NCBI GenBank assembly: GCA_000336895.1
Contig: AOLX01000014.1
Span: 1-64,000 of the forward strand
DNA length: 64,000 nt
Origin: Haloarcula argentinensis DSM 12282
GTDB lineage: Archaea > Halobacteriota > Halobacteria > Halobacteriales > Haloarculaceae
Direction: 5' to 3'
Part shown: one piece after another, positions 26,097-36,509 of the stretch
Position numbering within the stretch: the stretch's first letter is position 1
How the letters are laid out: every line of letters begins with the position of its first letter
Notes under the pieces: generated by a model
What the model saw: only the letters and a program-made list of their open reading frames with translations
Databases searched by the model: none
What the model was told of the DNA's origin: nothing
Translations under genes and position numbers: made by a program

Positions 26097-26921
26097 ATGT
26101 ACGGCGTCGTCACCCGTAACGAGGAGGAGACGGAGTGGTCCGAGTTCGACCGGGCGTTCTACGAGGTCAAGGACGTGACCGGCCGCGCTGTCGAACCGAT
26201 TGCCGGCGCGGTGAACATGGTGTCTTGTTTCGGCGACAACGCAGTCGAGAGCGAGGAAGACCTGCTCGCGTTCGACGACGAGGGAACGCCGGCGACCCGG
26301 AACCAGCCGTACTTCGACTGGACGTACGTCTGCCCGACCCATGACCGCTACCGCGAGGGCCTGCTCGACATCATCGAGGAGGCGGCAGCTGTCAACGAGG
26401 ACGTCCGCCTCGACGATGTGGGCTTCCCCCGGGACGAGTACTGCCACTGTGACCGCTGCGAGCAGCGCTTCGCCGACAGCGAGTTCGAGGACTGGTCAGC
26501 CTGGCGCAGCAAGGTCATCACGGAGTTCGTCGCCGAGGCCCGCGAGCGCGTACCCGGTGACATGTACCTCACGCTGTATCCGGACCCTTACCCCGGCCAC
26601 CTCGAAGCCCGCTCGGGCGTCGCGGTTGACGACATCGCCGAGTACGTCGACGAGTTCGTCGTCCCGATCTACGACATGGCGTACTCAACGACCTACTGGC
26701 TTGAGATTCTCGCGAAAGGCTGGCAGGACCGACTCTCGACACCCTTCAGCATCGAACTGTATGCCGTCGACGTGGACGTCGATGATCTTTCGAAGGCTGT
26801 CGAGGTGGCTGGTGAGTACGCCGAGACTGTGCTGTTCGGCTACGACGCTAGCAATGCCCGTGCAACCATCCGGCGGATGAACGCCGACGCTCGCCAGGGC
26901 CAGTCGTTCGGGCCGGAGTAA
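26097..26921 (+). CDS. Putative TIM-barrel glycoside-hydrolase-like protein with Cys/His pair motif
   Basis: A 274-residue soluble protein with no signal peptide. Segments such as CPTHDRYREGLLDIIEEA, LDDVGFPRDEYCHCDRC and VVPIYDMAYSTTYWLEIL resemble alternating strands and helices of family-10-like glycosyl hydrolase barrels. The CHCDRCEQRF motif is reminiscent of the CxCxxCxxxF element some of these carry after a catalytic-barrel strand. No catalytic acid pair can be assigned with confidence. The start at 26097 is the first ATG after a stretch that does not look coding. Function is unknown. Confidence 0.65.
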   Translation: MYGVVTRNEEETEWSEFDRAFYEVKDVTGRAVEPIAGAVNMVSCFGDNAVESEEDLLAFDDEGTPATRNQPYFDWTYVCPTHDRYREGLLDIIEEAAAVNEDVRLDDVGFPRDEYCHCDRCEQRFADSEFEDWSAWRSKVITEFVAEARERVPGDMYLTLYPDPYPGHLEARSGVAVDDIAEYVDEFVVPIYDMAYSTTYWLEILAKGWQDRLSTPFSIELYAVDVDVDDLSKAVEVAGEYAETVLFGYDASNARATIRRMNADARQGQSFGPE

Positions 26922-26940
26922 CGCACTCAATGTCGGTGGA

Positions 26941-27507
26941 TTACGCGCCGCCGAACCGCTGTCCGCGCCACTCTAAAATCTCCTCGCGGTCGCGCGTGTC
27001 GGCCGGCAGTTCGTCGAACCACCGGGCCTCACTGATTTCATGATCCGGGTCGTCGACGGCGATATCGATCGTCTCCGCCCGGGCCTCGTACACCGGCAGC
27101 ACGCCCCAGGCCATATTGCCGTCGCAGTAGAACTCGATCCGTCCGAGCATTCCCAGCCCTTCGATAGTCGCCTCGATGCCGCTCTCCTCTCCTAATTCCC
27201 GTAGCGCGGCTTCCTGAAGGGATTCACCTTCGTCGATCTCACCGCCGGGTAGAACCCACATATCGACCCCCTCATGACGGACGAGCAGGAGTTCACCGGT
27301 AGATCGGTAGGCAAGCGTGTGCGCTCCGTACGGTGCCCCGTGATTCTGGGCCACGGTGGCTACGTCCCGGAATCGATTTCGCGGGACGTTGCGGTGACGC
27401 GTGAACTCGACAAAATCCGTGTAGCGACTCCGGAGGTCGTGATACGTCTGCTCGGCGGTTTGACAGGCACCGTCGGAGAGGTACCACAGGTCGTCGACGC
27501 TCGTCAT
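26941..27507 (-). CDS. Nudix hydrolase
   Basis: A 188-residue protein with a perfect Nudix box in the middle (GEIDEGESLQEAALRELGEE plus the SGI that follows), matching Gx5Ex7REUxEExGU. The glutamates coordinate Mg for hydrolysis of a nucleoside diphosphate linked to another group. The first 60 residues are helical and form an N-terminal domain seen in many haloarchaeal Nudix proteins. A GTG eight codons upstream extends the frame, but ATG at 27507 is preferred. The substrate cannot be deduced. Confidence 0.88.
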   Translation of the reverse strand: MTSVDDLWYLSDGACQTAEQTYHDLRSRYTDFVEFTRHRNVPRNRFRDVATVAQNHGAPYGAHTLAYRSTGELLLVRHEGVDMWVLPGGEIDEGESLQEAALRELGEESGIEATIEGLGMLGRIEFYCDGNMAWGVLPVYEARAETIDIAVDDPDHEISEARWFDELPADTRDREEILEWRGQRFGGA

Positions 27508-27531
27508 CTGTGTCCTAGCTGTGTCTGACAC

Positions 27532-28137
27532 CTCGACGAAACAACCGTCTCGATGGGGGAAAGCGGTGGGCTGATCATGTCGATTGTTAGTTTAGAGAGT
27601 CCCATAACAGTTGCTGTGACAGATCGGCTGTCGTGACGGATCTCGTGGGTTTCGCCACCGAATCCGTTGTGCTGCTGACGCTGGCGGGGCAGTTGCAGAC
27701 GCGGATACACGTCTGGCCTGGACCATTTGTAGCGAAACACGGGAAGGGCCCGAACAAGGACAGCCACGCTCCCGTGTAGCAGGAACTCTTTAGCTGTTGC
27801 GACGACCTGACGGTACGTCCTATTCACTCGATCTGTACGACTTCGCGTTCCGTGGGTGACGGAACGCACGTGGATGTGGAAGCCCCCGACACTTAATTCT
27901 ACTTGTCTAACTAAATACTTAGACTAATCTAATACACGTCGTACCTTCCGTAACGGAAGCGATAGAGACCAATCGGAGCGGTCGGCACACTGCCCGGTCT
28001 ACTCTGATCGAGGTTTATATCCGTCCCGAATGCTCCAGACAGGACGTGTCACAGGTGCACGTTCTGACCGCTCCCGCGGTTGGGCTGAGCAAACCTGAAT
28101 CAGTCCCTTTTTGACGAGCCACCGAGTACCGCACGGT
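27532..28137. other. 600-base gap without a confident gene
   Basis: No frame here has convincing haloarchaeal codon use. A minus-strand frame (27504-27869) is open for 121 codons but shows no recognisable motif and may be decayed coding DNA. A GTGGATGTGGAAGCCCCCGA segment (27870-27889) weakly recalls the ends of haloarchaeal IS200/IS605 elements. From about 27890 to 27945 the sequence is AT-rich and holds overlapping inverted repeats, listed separately. A TATA-like TTTATAT is at 28014-28020, with no long ORF directly behind it. The whole stretch looks like eroded DNA or a cluster of regulatory sites. Confidence 0.5.
27919..27932. promoter_or_regulatory. Palindrome TTAGACTAATCTAA, iron-regulator-like site
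   Basis: The 14-mer has arms TTAGA and TCTAA around CTAA and fits the pattern TTAGnnTAnnCTAA, which recalls recognition sites of archaeal DtxR/Idr/SirR metal-dependent repressors. A second inverted pair, GTCTAA (27905-27910) and TTAGAC (27919-27924), overlaps it. The nearest downstream gene starts 205 bases away, so the target is unclear. The match is by recollection of the motif. Confidence 0.4.
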
Positions 28138-28323
28138 ATGGCATTCGAAGAGGACGACAGCGTTATTCTCCACGACGAGCACAGCGACTACGACGGCGAG
28201 GAAGGCACCATCACGCAGGTCGTCGAAACGATGTTCGGCGACGCCAACTACACGGTTTCCTTCGAGGACGGACAGGAGCAGGGCGTCCCCGAGGATAACC
28301 TCGAAGCCGCCGAGGACGAGTAG
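28138..28323 (+). CDS. Small acidic SH3/KOW-like protein
   Basis: A 61-residue acidic protein with the pattern VILHDEHSDYDGEEGTITQV then YTVSFEDGQEQGVPEDNLE, which reads as five short strands of an SH3/KOW-like barrel. Such proteins often bind nucleic acid or ribosomal partners, but this one is too short and acidic to assign. It lies seven bases before the RNA-binding protein gene and is probably co-transcribed with it and the RNase P gene. Confidence 0.72.
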   Translation: MAFEEDDSVILHDEHSDYDGEEGTITQVVETMFGDANYTVSFEDGQEQGVPEDNLEAAEDE

Positions 28324-28330
28324 GGCCTCG

Positions 28331-28756
28331 ATGTCGTCGGTTCCGTTCCACTACGTCGACCTCCGGACCTTCTGCTACGCGACAGAGGACGACAAGCGCG
28401 TCGAGGGAGCGCTCCGGACGTTTCTCCCGGAGGACTACCCTATCGAGCGCGCACAGAGCGAAGGGCACTACGGCGACCGCATCGTCGTCCTCTCGGCTCG
28501 CGTCGAGAACGCCGACGACATCCGGCACGTTCTCACACAGGTCGCATCAGCGCCGGATATCGACGCGGTGCGTGCAGAACTGGACGACCGGGTCGACGAC
28601 AACTGCTCGTTTTTCCTCACCTTCGACAAACAGGCCGCGTTCGGCGGCGATGTCGAACGCGGCGACGGCATCACGCTCCGGGCGAAAGTCGAGGCCTACC
28701 CCGCAAAGCGGGAGAAGGCCGTCGAAAACGCCCGCGAACTCCTAGAGGAGTTGTGA
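28331..28756 (+). CDS. Archaeal RNA-binding protein (PF01877 / DUF54 type)
   Basis: A 141-residue protein starting VPFHYVDLRTFCYATEDD, followed by GHYGDRIVVLSARVENADD and CSFFLTFDKQAAFGG, which match the archaeal RNA_binding family usually encoded near exosome and RNase P genes. Its stop overlaps the start of the Rpp30 gene by one base, typical of the archaeal exosome superoperon. A role in RNA processing is likely; the precise target is unknown. Confidence 0.85.
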   Translation: MSSVPFHYVDLRTFCYATEDDKRVEGALRTFLPEDYPIERAQSEGHYGDRIVVLSARVENADDIRHVLTQVASAPDIDAVRAELDDRVDDNCSFFLTFDKQAAFGGDVERGDGITLRAKVEAYPAKREKAVENARELLEEL

Positions 28757-29463
28757 TGTACGAGGCCGTCTACGCTCACCCTGACGGCAACAGCACCGTC
28801 GCCCGGCACGCGCTGACGGCCGCCGACTCGGACTACAACGGCATCGTCGTCAGGAACCACGGCAACGAGCCCGCCGAATACGACGCCGACGCCATCAGCG
28901 ACGCGTACGACATCGACGTTGCCGCCGGCGTCGAGGTCCGGGCCGACGACCCGTCGCGGGCGAGCGGCTTTGTCGGGAACTACCGAAGTGATCGGACGGT
29001 CGTCGTCGTCCATGGCGGCGACCGCCGCATCAATCGGTTCGCGGTCGAGCAACCGACCGTCGACGTGCTCGCCCACCCGATGCGCGAGGACGGCGATTTC
29101 AACCACGTGCTAGCGAACGCGGCGGCCGACAACGGCGTCCGCGTCGAGTTCGACTTCGGCCCGGTGCTCCGGTCCTCCGGCGGCAGTCGCGTCCGGGCCA
29201 TCAAGGAACTCCGGAAGCTCCGGGAACTGGTCGCGGACGCCGGCGCACCGTTCGTCGTCTCGGCGTCGCCGAGCACCCATCTCCAGATTCGGGCACCGCG
29301 AGATATCATCGCGGTCGGTGAGACCATCGGTTTCGACGCCGACACCGTCCGCGAGGGCCTGACAGAGTGGGGCCGCGTCGTGGAGCGCAACCGCGAGCGC
29401 CAGAGCGATGCCGTCATCGAACCCGGCGTCCGACTCGAACGCGATGCGGATGACATCGAGTAA
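28756..29463 (+). CDS. rnp3: RNase P protein component 3 (Rpp30)
   Basis: A 235-residue protein of the PHP-like TIM-barrel fold characteristic of archaeal/eukaryal Rpp30. Segments include YEAVYAHPDGNSTVARHAL at the start, VDVLAHPMREDGDFNHVLA, and VRVEFDFGPVLRSSGG. With Pop5 it activates the catalytic domain of RNase P RNA for 5' maturation of tRNA. The Pop5 gene lies about 700 bases downstream. The start is ATG at 28756 (TGATG overlap); a GTG one codon upstream is also in frame. Confidence 0.92.
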   Translation: MYEAVYAHPDGNSTVARHALTAADSDYNGIVVRNHGNEPAEYDADAISDAYDIDVAAGVEVRADDPSRASGFVGNYRSDRTVVVVHGGDRRINRFAVEQPTVDVLAHPMREDGDFNHVLANAAADNGVRVEFDFGPVLRSSGGSRVRAIKELRKLRELVADAGAPFVVSASPSTHLQIRAPRDIIAVGETIGFDADTVREGLTEWGRVVERNRERQSDAVIEPGVRLERDADDIE

Positions 29464-29607
29464 CCGGCGCTGATACCACTCTCACTGGAGGTATCGGTTC
29501 TGTGCAGGGATGTAGCGAGTACAGCTCGCTTCCGCTTTTTGCCACGGCACGTCAGCGCACTGACCTGACCCGAATGCGTTTGCATCCGACCGGAGTACAC
29601 GAGACGT

Positions 29608-30030
29608 ATGAAAGAACGGCAAAAGCACAAACTCGCGGACACGGCCCAACAGATCGTCGGCGGATTTCTGTTGTCCGGCCCGTTCGTCGTGACTCAAGAG
29701 GTGTGGGCGCTCGCGCTGAACATGACCGTCTTCCACAACGTATTCCTCGTCTGTATTGTCGCCGCCATCGGATACGGCGGGCTGTACGGCGCTGACAACG
29801 ACCGTGACCCCAGCCGCGAAGCCGCGGTCGCCGGCGTCCCGGTCCGATTCATCTCTGTCCTGCTTGTCGCGTTCGGCTCCGTCGGAACGCTTGCAATTGC
29901 GGTCACCGCTCCCGACCAGTTCCTTGGTGAGCTTCCTCTGGCCGACCAGATGGTCGTTACGTTCCGCGCCATCAGCGTCGGGGCTGTATTCAGCGTCGTC
30001 GGCGCGGTAACGACTGACAGCCTGTTCTGA
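29608..30030 (+). CDS. DUF2391-type membrane protein
   Basis: A 140-residue protein with four hydrophobic segments: GGFLLSGPFVVTQEVWALAL, NVFLVCIVAAIGYGGLY, FISVLLVAFGSVGTLAIAV and ISVGAVFSVVGAVTT. It resembles the DUF2391 / TIGR02587 family of small integral membrane proteins. It sits between the two RNase P protein genes on the same strand but has 136-144 base gaps on both sides, so it may be a separate insertion in that group. Function is unknown. Confidence 0.75.
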   Translation: MKERQKHKLADTAQQIVGGFLLSGPFVVTQEVWALALNMTVFHNVFLVCIVAAIGYGGLYGADNDRDPSREAAVAGVPVRFISVLLVAFGSVGTLAIAVTAPDQFLGELPLADQMVVTFRAISVGAVFSVVGAVTTDSLF

Positions 30031-30166
30031 CGCGACGCTGGACCGACTCGCTTTTGGGGTACTGTGCTGTGTGTCGCTTCTCGGGGCACTGTACCGTGTG
30101 ACCGATGCCGACTACGGCCGACTCTCACACCGCACCGCTCATTGTCCTCCGCGCCAACGCTGGCGT

Positions 30167-30652
30167 ATGAAACACCTCCCGAAACACCTCCGGCCGCGGT
30201 GGCGTTATCTTGCCGTCGGCATCGAGACGTGGCCGAACGCCTCCTTTGGCCGCCGGGCGTTCCAGCGCGAGGTGTGGTACGCCGCCCAGAACCTGCTTGG
30301 CGACACCGGCAGCGCCGAGACGGACATGACTGTCCTCCAGTTCCACGACTACGACGGTACGGCCGAGGCTATCGTCCGGACCAGACGCGGCCAGATGGGC
30401 CCGGCGCGGGCCGCATTGACCTGTCTGGACAGCGTCGACGACGCCGAGGTTCGGGTCCGTGTCCGGGGGATTAGCGGCACCGTGCGTGCCTGTGAAGAAA
30501 AGTATATACGCGGGCCGCCGGAATCCACTGAACAGAGACACGTCGTGTTCGAGAACGCAGATCGGAGCGCTACTGTTCGGCCTCCGCGCTACGATGTCGA
30601 AACGGCCTCCGGCGGTGCGTTCGTCGGCGCGACAGCACTCGATTTCCGATAA
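30167..30652 (+). CDS. rnp2: RNase P protein component 2 (Pop5)
   Basis: A 161-residue protein. KHLPKHLRPRWRYLAVGIE is the conserved start of archaeal Pop5, and CLDSVDDAEVRVRVRGISGT is the internal strand-loop with the RNA-binding face. The C-terminal 40 residues extend beyond the usual length. Pop5 pairs with Rpp30 on RNase P RNA. The proteasome alpha gene begins two bases after its stop, a gene order conserved in euryarchaea. A TATA-like AGTATATACG inside this gene (30501-30510) could serve the proteasome gene. Confidence 0.92.
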   Translation: MKHLPKHLRPRWRYLAVGIETWPNASFGRRAFQREVWYAAQNLLGDTGSAETDMTVLQFHDYDGTAEAIVRTRRGQMGPARAALTCLDSVDDAEVRVRVRGISGTVRACEEKYIRGPPESTEQRHVVFENADRSATVRPPRYDVETASGGAFVGATALDFR

Positions 30653-30654
30653 CT

Positions 30655-31431
30655 ATGCAGGGACAAAACCAACAGCAGGCTTACGACCGCGGGATCACTA
30701 TCTTCTCGCCGGACGGACGCCTCTACCAGGTCGAGTACGCCCGCGAAGCGGTCAAACGCGGCACAGCAAGCATCGGCGTCAGAACGAGCGACGGCGTCGT
30801 TCTCGCCGTGGACAAGCGCATCCGGTCGCCACTGATGGAGCGCTCCTCGGTCGAGAAGATCCACAAGGCCGACGACCACATCGGTATCGCCTCGGCCGGC
30901 CACGTCGCTGACGCTCGACAGCTCATCGACTTCGCCCGCCGACAGGCGCAGGTGAACCAGCTCCGCTACGGCGAGCCGGTCGGCGTCGAGACCCTCACCA
31001 AGGAAATCACCGACTACATCCAGCAGTACACGCAGGTCGGCGGCGCGCGCCCGTTCGGTGTCGCGCTCATCATCGGCGGTATCGTCAACGGCGAGCCGCG
31101 CCTGTTCGAGACCGACCCCTCCGGGACGCCCTACGAGTGGAAGGCCCTCGCTGTCGGGGCTGACCGCGGCGATATCCGGGATTACCTCGAAGAACACTAC
31201 GACGAGGGGATGGACCTCGACGAGGGCGTCGACCTCGCGCTGGCCGCCCTCGCGTCGGTCAACGACGACGAACTCTCTCCAGAAGGCATCGGCGTCGCCA
31301 CGGTCGACGTGGAGACGGAGACGTTCGGTCAGCTGACCGACGAGGAGAAGGAAACCCACCTCGCGGAGGCCGACCTCCTCGACACCGGCGACGACGAGGA
31401 CGACGAAGCCGAAGACGCCACCGAAGAGTAA
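30655..31431 (+). CDS. psmA: 20S proteasome alpha subunit PsmA
   Basis: A 258-residue protein with the alpha-subunit N-terminal helix and signature (YDRGITIFSPDGRLYQVEYA, then REAVKRGTASIGV). It has no N-terminal propeptide or catalytic Thr, as expected for the outer gate rings. The last 35 residues are very acidic (repeated Asp-Asp-Glu). Gene order Pop5-psmA-SDO1 is the archaeal exosome/proteasome group. A T-run (31462-31466, ACTTTTTACTG) after the stop is a possible terminator. Confidence 0.97.
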   Translation: MQGQNQQQAYDRGITIFSPDGRLYQVEYAREAVKRGTASIGVRTSDGVVLAVDKRIRSPLMERSSVEKIHKADDHIGIASAGHVADARQLIDFARRQAQVNQLRYGEPVGVETLTKEITDYIQQYTQVGGARPFGVALIIGGIVNGEPRLFETDPSGTPYEWKALAVGADRGDIRDYLEEHYDEGMDLDEGVDLALAALASVNDDELSPEGIGVATVDVETETFGQLTDEEKETHLAEADLLDTGDDEDDEAEDATEE

Positions 31432-31519
31432 CCCTTCCGACGGCCCTCGCGGGCGACTGGACTTTTTACTGTCCGACCACGCAGTAAGGCCTTTAACTGG
31501 CCCACTGCTACCGACGGGT

Positions 31520-32248
31520 ATGATATCGCTTGACGAGGCGGTGACGGCGCGCCTCGAATCCCACGGCCAGCGGTTCGAGGTACTGGTGGATCCAGACGCT
31601 GCACTAGCGATAAAACGTGATGACTTCGACGGCGAGCTCGAGGACGTTATCGCCGCGGAGGACGTGTTCGAGGACGCCTCGCGAGGGGATCGACCACCCG
31701 AGAACATGCTCGAAGAGGTGTTTGATACCACCGATCCGATGGCCATCATTCCCGAGGTCATCAAGCGGGGGGAGATTCAGATCACGGCCGACCAGCGCCG
31801 CGAGATGCAGGAACAAAAACACAAACAGCTCATCCAGCGGATCACGCGCAACGCGGTCAATCCGCAGATGGACGACGCGCCACACCCGCCAGAGCGCATC
31901 GAATCCGCCCTCGAAGAAACGGACTTCAGAGTCGACCCGATGGAGCCCGTCGAAGCGCAGGTCGATGACGCCCTCGATGCGCTCCGGCCGGTCATCCCGA
32001 TACGGTTCGACGAGGTCACCGTCGCTGTGCAGGTCCCTGCGGACTACGCCGGAAGCGCACAGGCGCAGATCAGACAGTTCGGCGACCTCGAACGCGAAGA
32101 GTGGCAGTCCGATGGCTCGTGGGTTGGCGTCATGACGTTCCCGGCCGGCCTGCAGAACGACTTCTACGACGTGGTGAACGAACACACGAGCGGCGAGGCG
32201 GAAACCCAAATCATCAAAGACGAAGACGACATCAGTACGCGCGGCTGA
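31520..32248 (+). CDS. sdo1: Ribosome maturation protein SDO1 (SBDS family)
   Basis: A 242-residue protein: the N-terminal FYSH domain (residues about 1-90) includes ASRGDRPPENMLEEVFDTTD, the central helical domain includes QRREMQEQKHKQLIQRIT, and the C-terminal ferredoxin-like domain begins near VTVAVQVPADYAGSAQ. SBDS proteins release the anti-association factor aIF6 from the large ribosomal subunit. A TATA-like CTTTAACT at 31491-31498 is 22-29 bases before the ATG, giving a leaderless message separate from psmA. Confidence 0.95.
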   Translation: MISLDEAVTARLESHGQRFEVLVDPDAALAIKRDDFDGELEDVIAAEDVFEDASRGDRPPENMLEEVFDTTDPMAIIPEVIKRGEIQITADQRREMQEQKHKQLIQRITRNAVNPQMDDAPHPPERIESALEETDFRVDPMEPVEAQVDDALDALRPVIPIRFDEVTVAVQVPADYAGSAQAQIRQFGDLEREEWQSDGSWVGVMTFPAGLQNDFYDVVNEHTSGEAETQIIKDEDDISTRG

Positions 32249-32263
32249 CGACGCGGCGTCGCG

Positions 32264-35013
<2,750 letters not shown>

Positions 35014-35157
35014 AGCAGAGTAAACGTCACCGCAGTGGTGGCTATCGCGAAACAGGGCGGTCCCACGTCAGCAACCGACCGCCGCTATCCCGCCGAATCT
35101 GTCGTTTTATTACCGAACCACCGGCTCACTGGCCGTTACTGTGAACCGCCCGGGGGG

Positions 35158-35166
35158 TTAAATAAT
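35158..35166 (+). promoter_or_regulatory. TATA box of hflX
   Basis: TTAAATAAT ends 23 bases before the GTG at 35190, so the message would start at the GTG. This supports use of a GTG start on a leaderless mRNA. Confidence 0.6.
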
Positions 35167-35189
35167 CGGACACCGTATCTTCACAACGA

Positions 35190-36500
35190 GTGACGGCGAC
35201 ACACACCACCGAACGAGCGGTCATCGCGAAGCGCGTCGACAGTGGCACCGCCGACACCGAAGAGATCCGGGACCTTGCCCGGGCGGCCGGGTACGATGTC
35301 GTCGGCGAGGTGACACAGACCAGAACGGAGGACCCGGCGTACCACCTCGGCGAGGGGAAGGTAACGCGACTGAGCAACGCGGTCGCCCGCGAAGGGGCCG
35401 TTGTCGTGATCTTCGACAACCAGCTCGGCCCGTATCAGACGTACAACATCGGGAACGAACTCCCCGAGCGGGTGCGTGTCATCGACCGCTTCCGGCTCAT
35501 CCTTGAAATCTTCGGCCAGCGGGCCCAGACACGGAAAGCCCAGCTGCAGGTCGAACTCGCGGAGCTCCGCTACGAACTCCCGCGAGCTGAGGCCAAGGCG
35601 AGCCTAGCCAAACGCGACGAACGCCCGGGGTTCATGGGCCTCGGCGAGTACGACGAGTCCCGCGAAGAGGACATCAAAAAGCAGATCGCCAACATCCGGG
35701 ACGAACTGGAATCCATCGAGGAGACCGAGCGCCATCGCCGGGAACAGCGCCGCGAGTCCGGTTTCGACCTCGTCGCGCTGGCCGGTTACACTAACGCCGG
35801 GAAGTCGACGCTGCTGCGCCGCCTCGCAGATGACCTCGACGTGGACGAGAACGACGACCTCCACCCCGACCTCGACACCACGGCCGAGAGCGAGGACCGC
35901 CTGTTCACGACACTCGGCACGACCACACGGCGTGCCGAAGTCGGCAAACGCGAGGTGCTGGTCACCGACACGGTGGGGTTCATTCAGGACCTCCCGCACT
36001 GGCTCGTCGAGTCGTTCAAGTCCACGCTGGGGTCGGTGTACCACGCCGACCTCGTCTTGCTCGTCGTCGATATTTCGGAGTCAGTCGAGGAGATCCGCGA
36101 GAAGTTGGTGACGAGCCACGACACGCTGTACGAGCGCAACGAGGCCCCGATCGTCACGGTCCTCAACAAGACCGATATGGTCGACGACGAAGAGGTCCGT
36201 CGCAAGAAAGACGCGCTGTCGTCGCTGGCACCGAATCCTGTCGCTGTCAGCGCCAAACAGGGGCTCAACATCGACGACTTGGCGGACCGCATCGACCACG
36301 AACTGCCAGACTACGAACGGGAGCGGCTCGTGCTTCCGATGACCGACGACACGATGAGCCTCGTCTCGTGGATCCACGACCACGCCAGCGTCGACACGGT
36401 CGATTACGGCGACCAGGTAGTCATCGAGTTCGAGGCCAGGCCGGCCATCATCGAGCAGTCCCGGGCGAAAGCCGGGGACCTGGTCGGTGCGTCGGCCTGA
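35190..36500 (+). CDS. hflX: Ribosome-associated GTPase HflX
   Basis: A 436-residue GTPase. The N-terminal HflX domain includes YHLGEGKVTRL and VVIFDNQLGPYQTYNI, then a long coiled helical region (about 110-185) with GFMGLGEYDESREEDIKKQI. The G domain has G1 GYTNAGKST, G3 DTVGFIQDLPHWLV and G4 NKTD. HflX binds the large subunit and splits stalled ribosomes in bacteria; archaeal members bind 50S in a GTP-dependent way. The start is GTG at 35190, supported by the TATA spacing. It is convergent with nnr ten bases later. Confidence 0.93.
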   Translation: MTATHTTERAVIAKRVDSGTADTEEIRDLARAAGYDVVGEVTQTRTEDPAYHLGEGKVTRLSNAVAREGAVVVIFDNQLGPYQTYNIGNELPERVRVIDRFRLILEIFGQRAQTRKAQLQVELAELRYELPRAEAKASLAKRDERPGFMGLGEYDESREEDIKKQIANIRDELESIEETERHRREQRRESGFDLVALAGYTNAGKSTLLRRLADDLDVDENDDLHPDLDTTAESEDRLFTTLGTTTRRAEVGKREVLVTDTVGFIQDLPHWLVESFKSTLGSVYHADLVLLVVDISESVEEIREKLVTSHDTLYERNEAPIVTVLNKTDMVDDEEVRRKKDALSSLAPNPVAVSAKQGLNIDDLADRIDHELPDYERERLVLPMTDDTMSLVSWIHDHASVDTVDYGDQVVIEFEARPAIIEQSRAKAGDLVGASA

Positions 36501-36509
36501 CTACGGACG

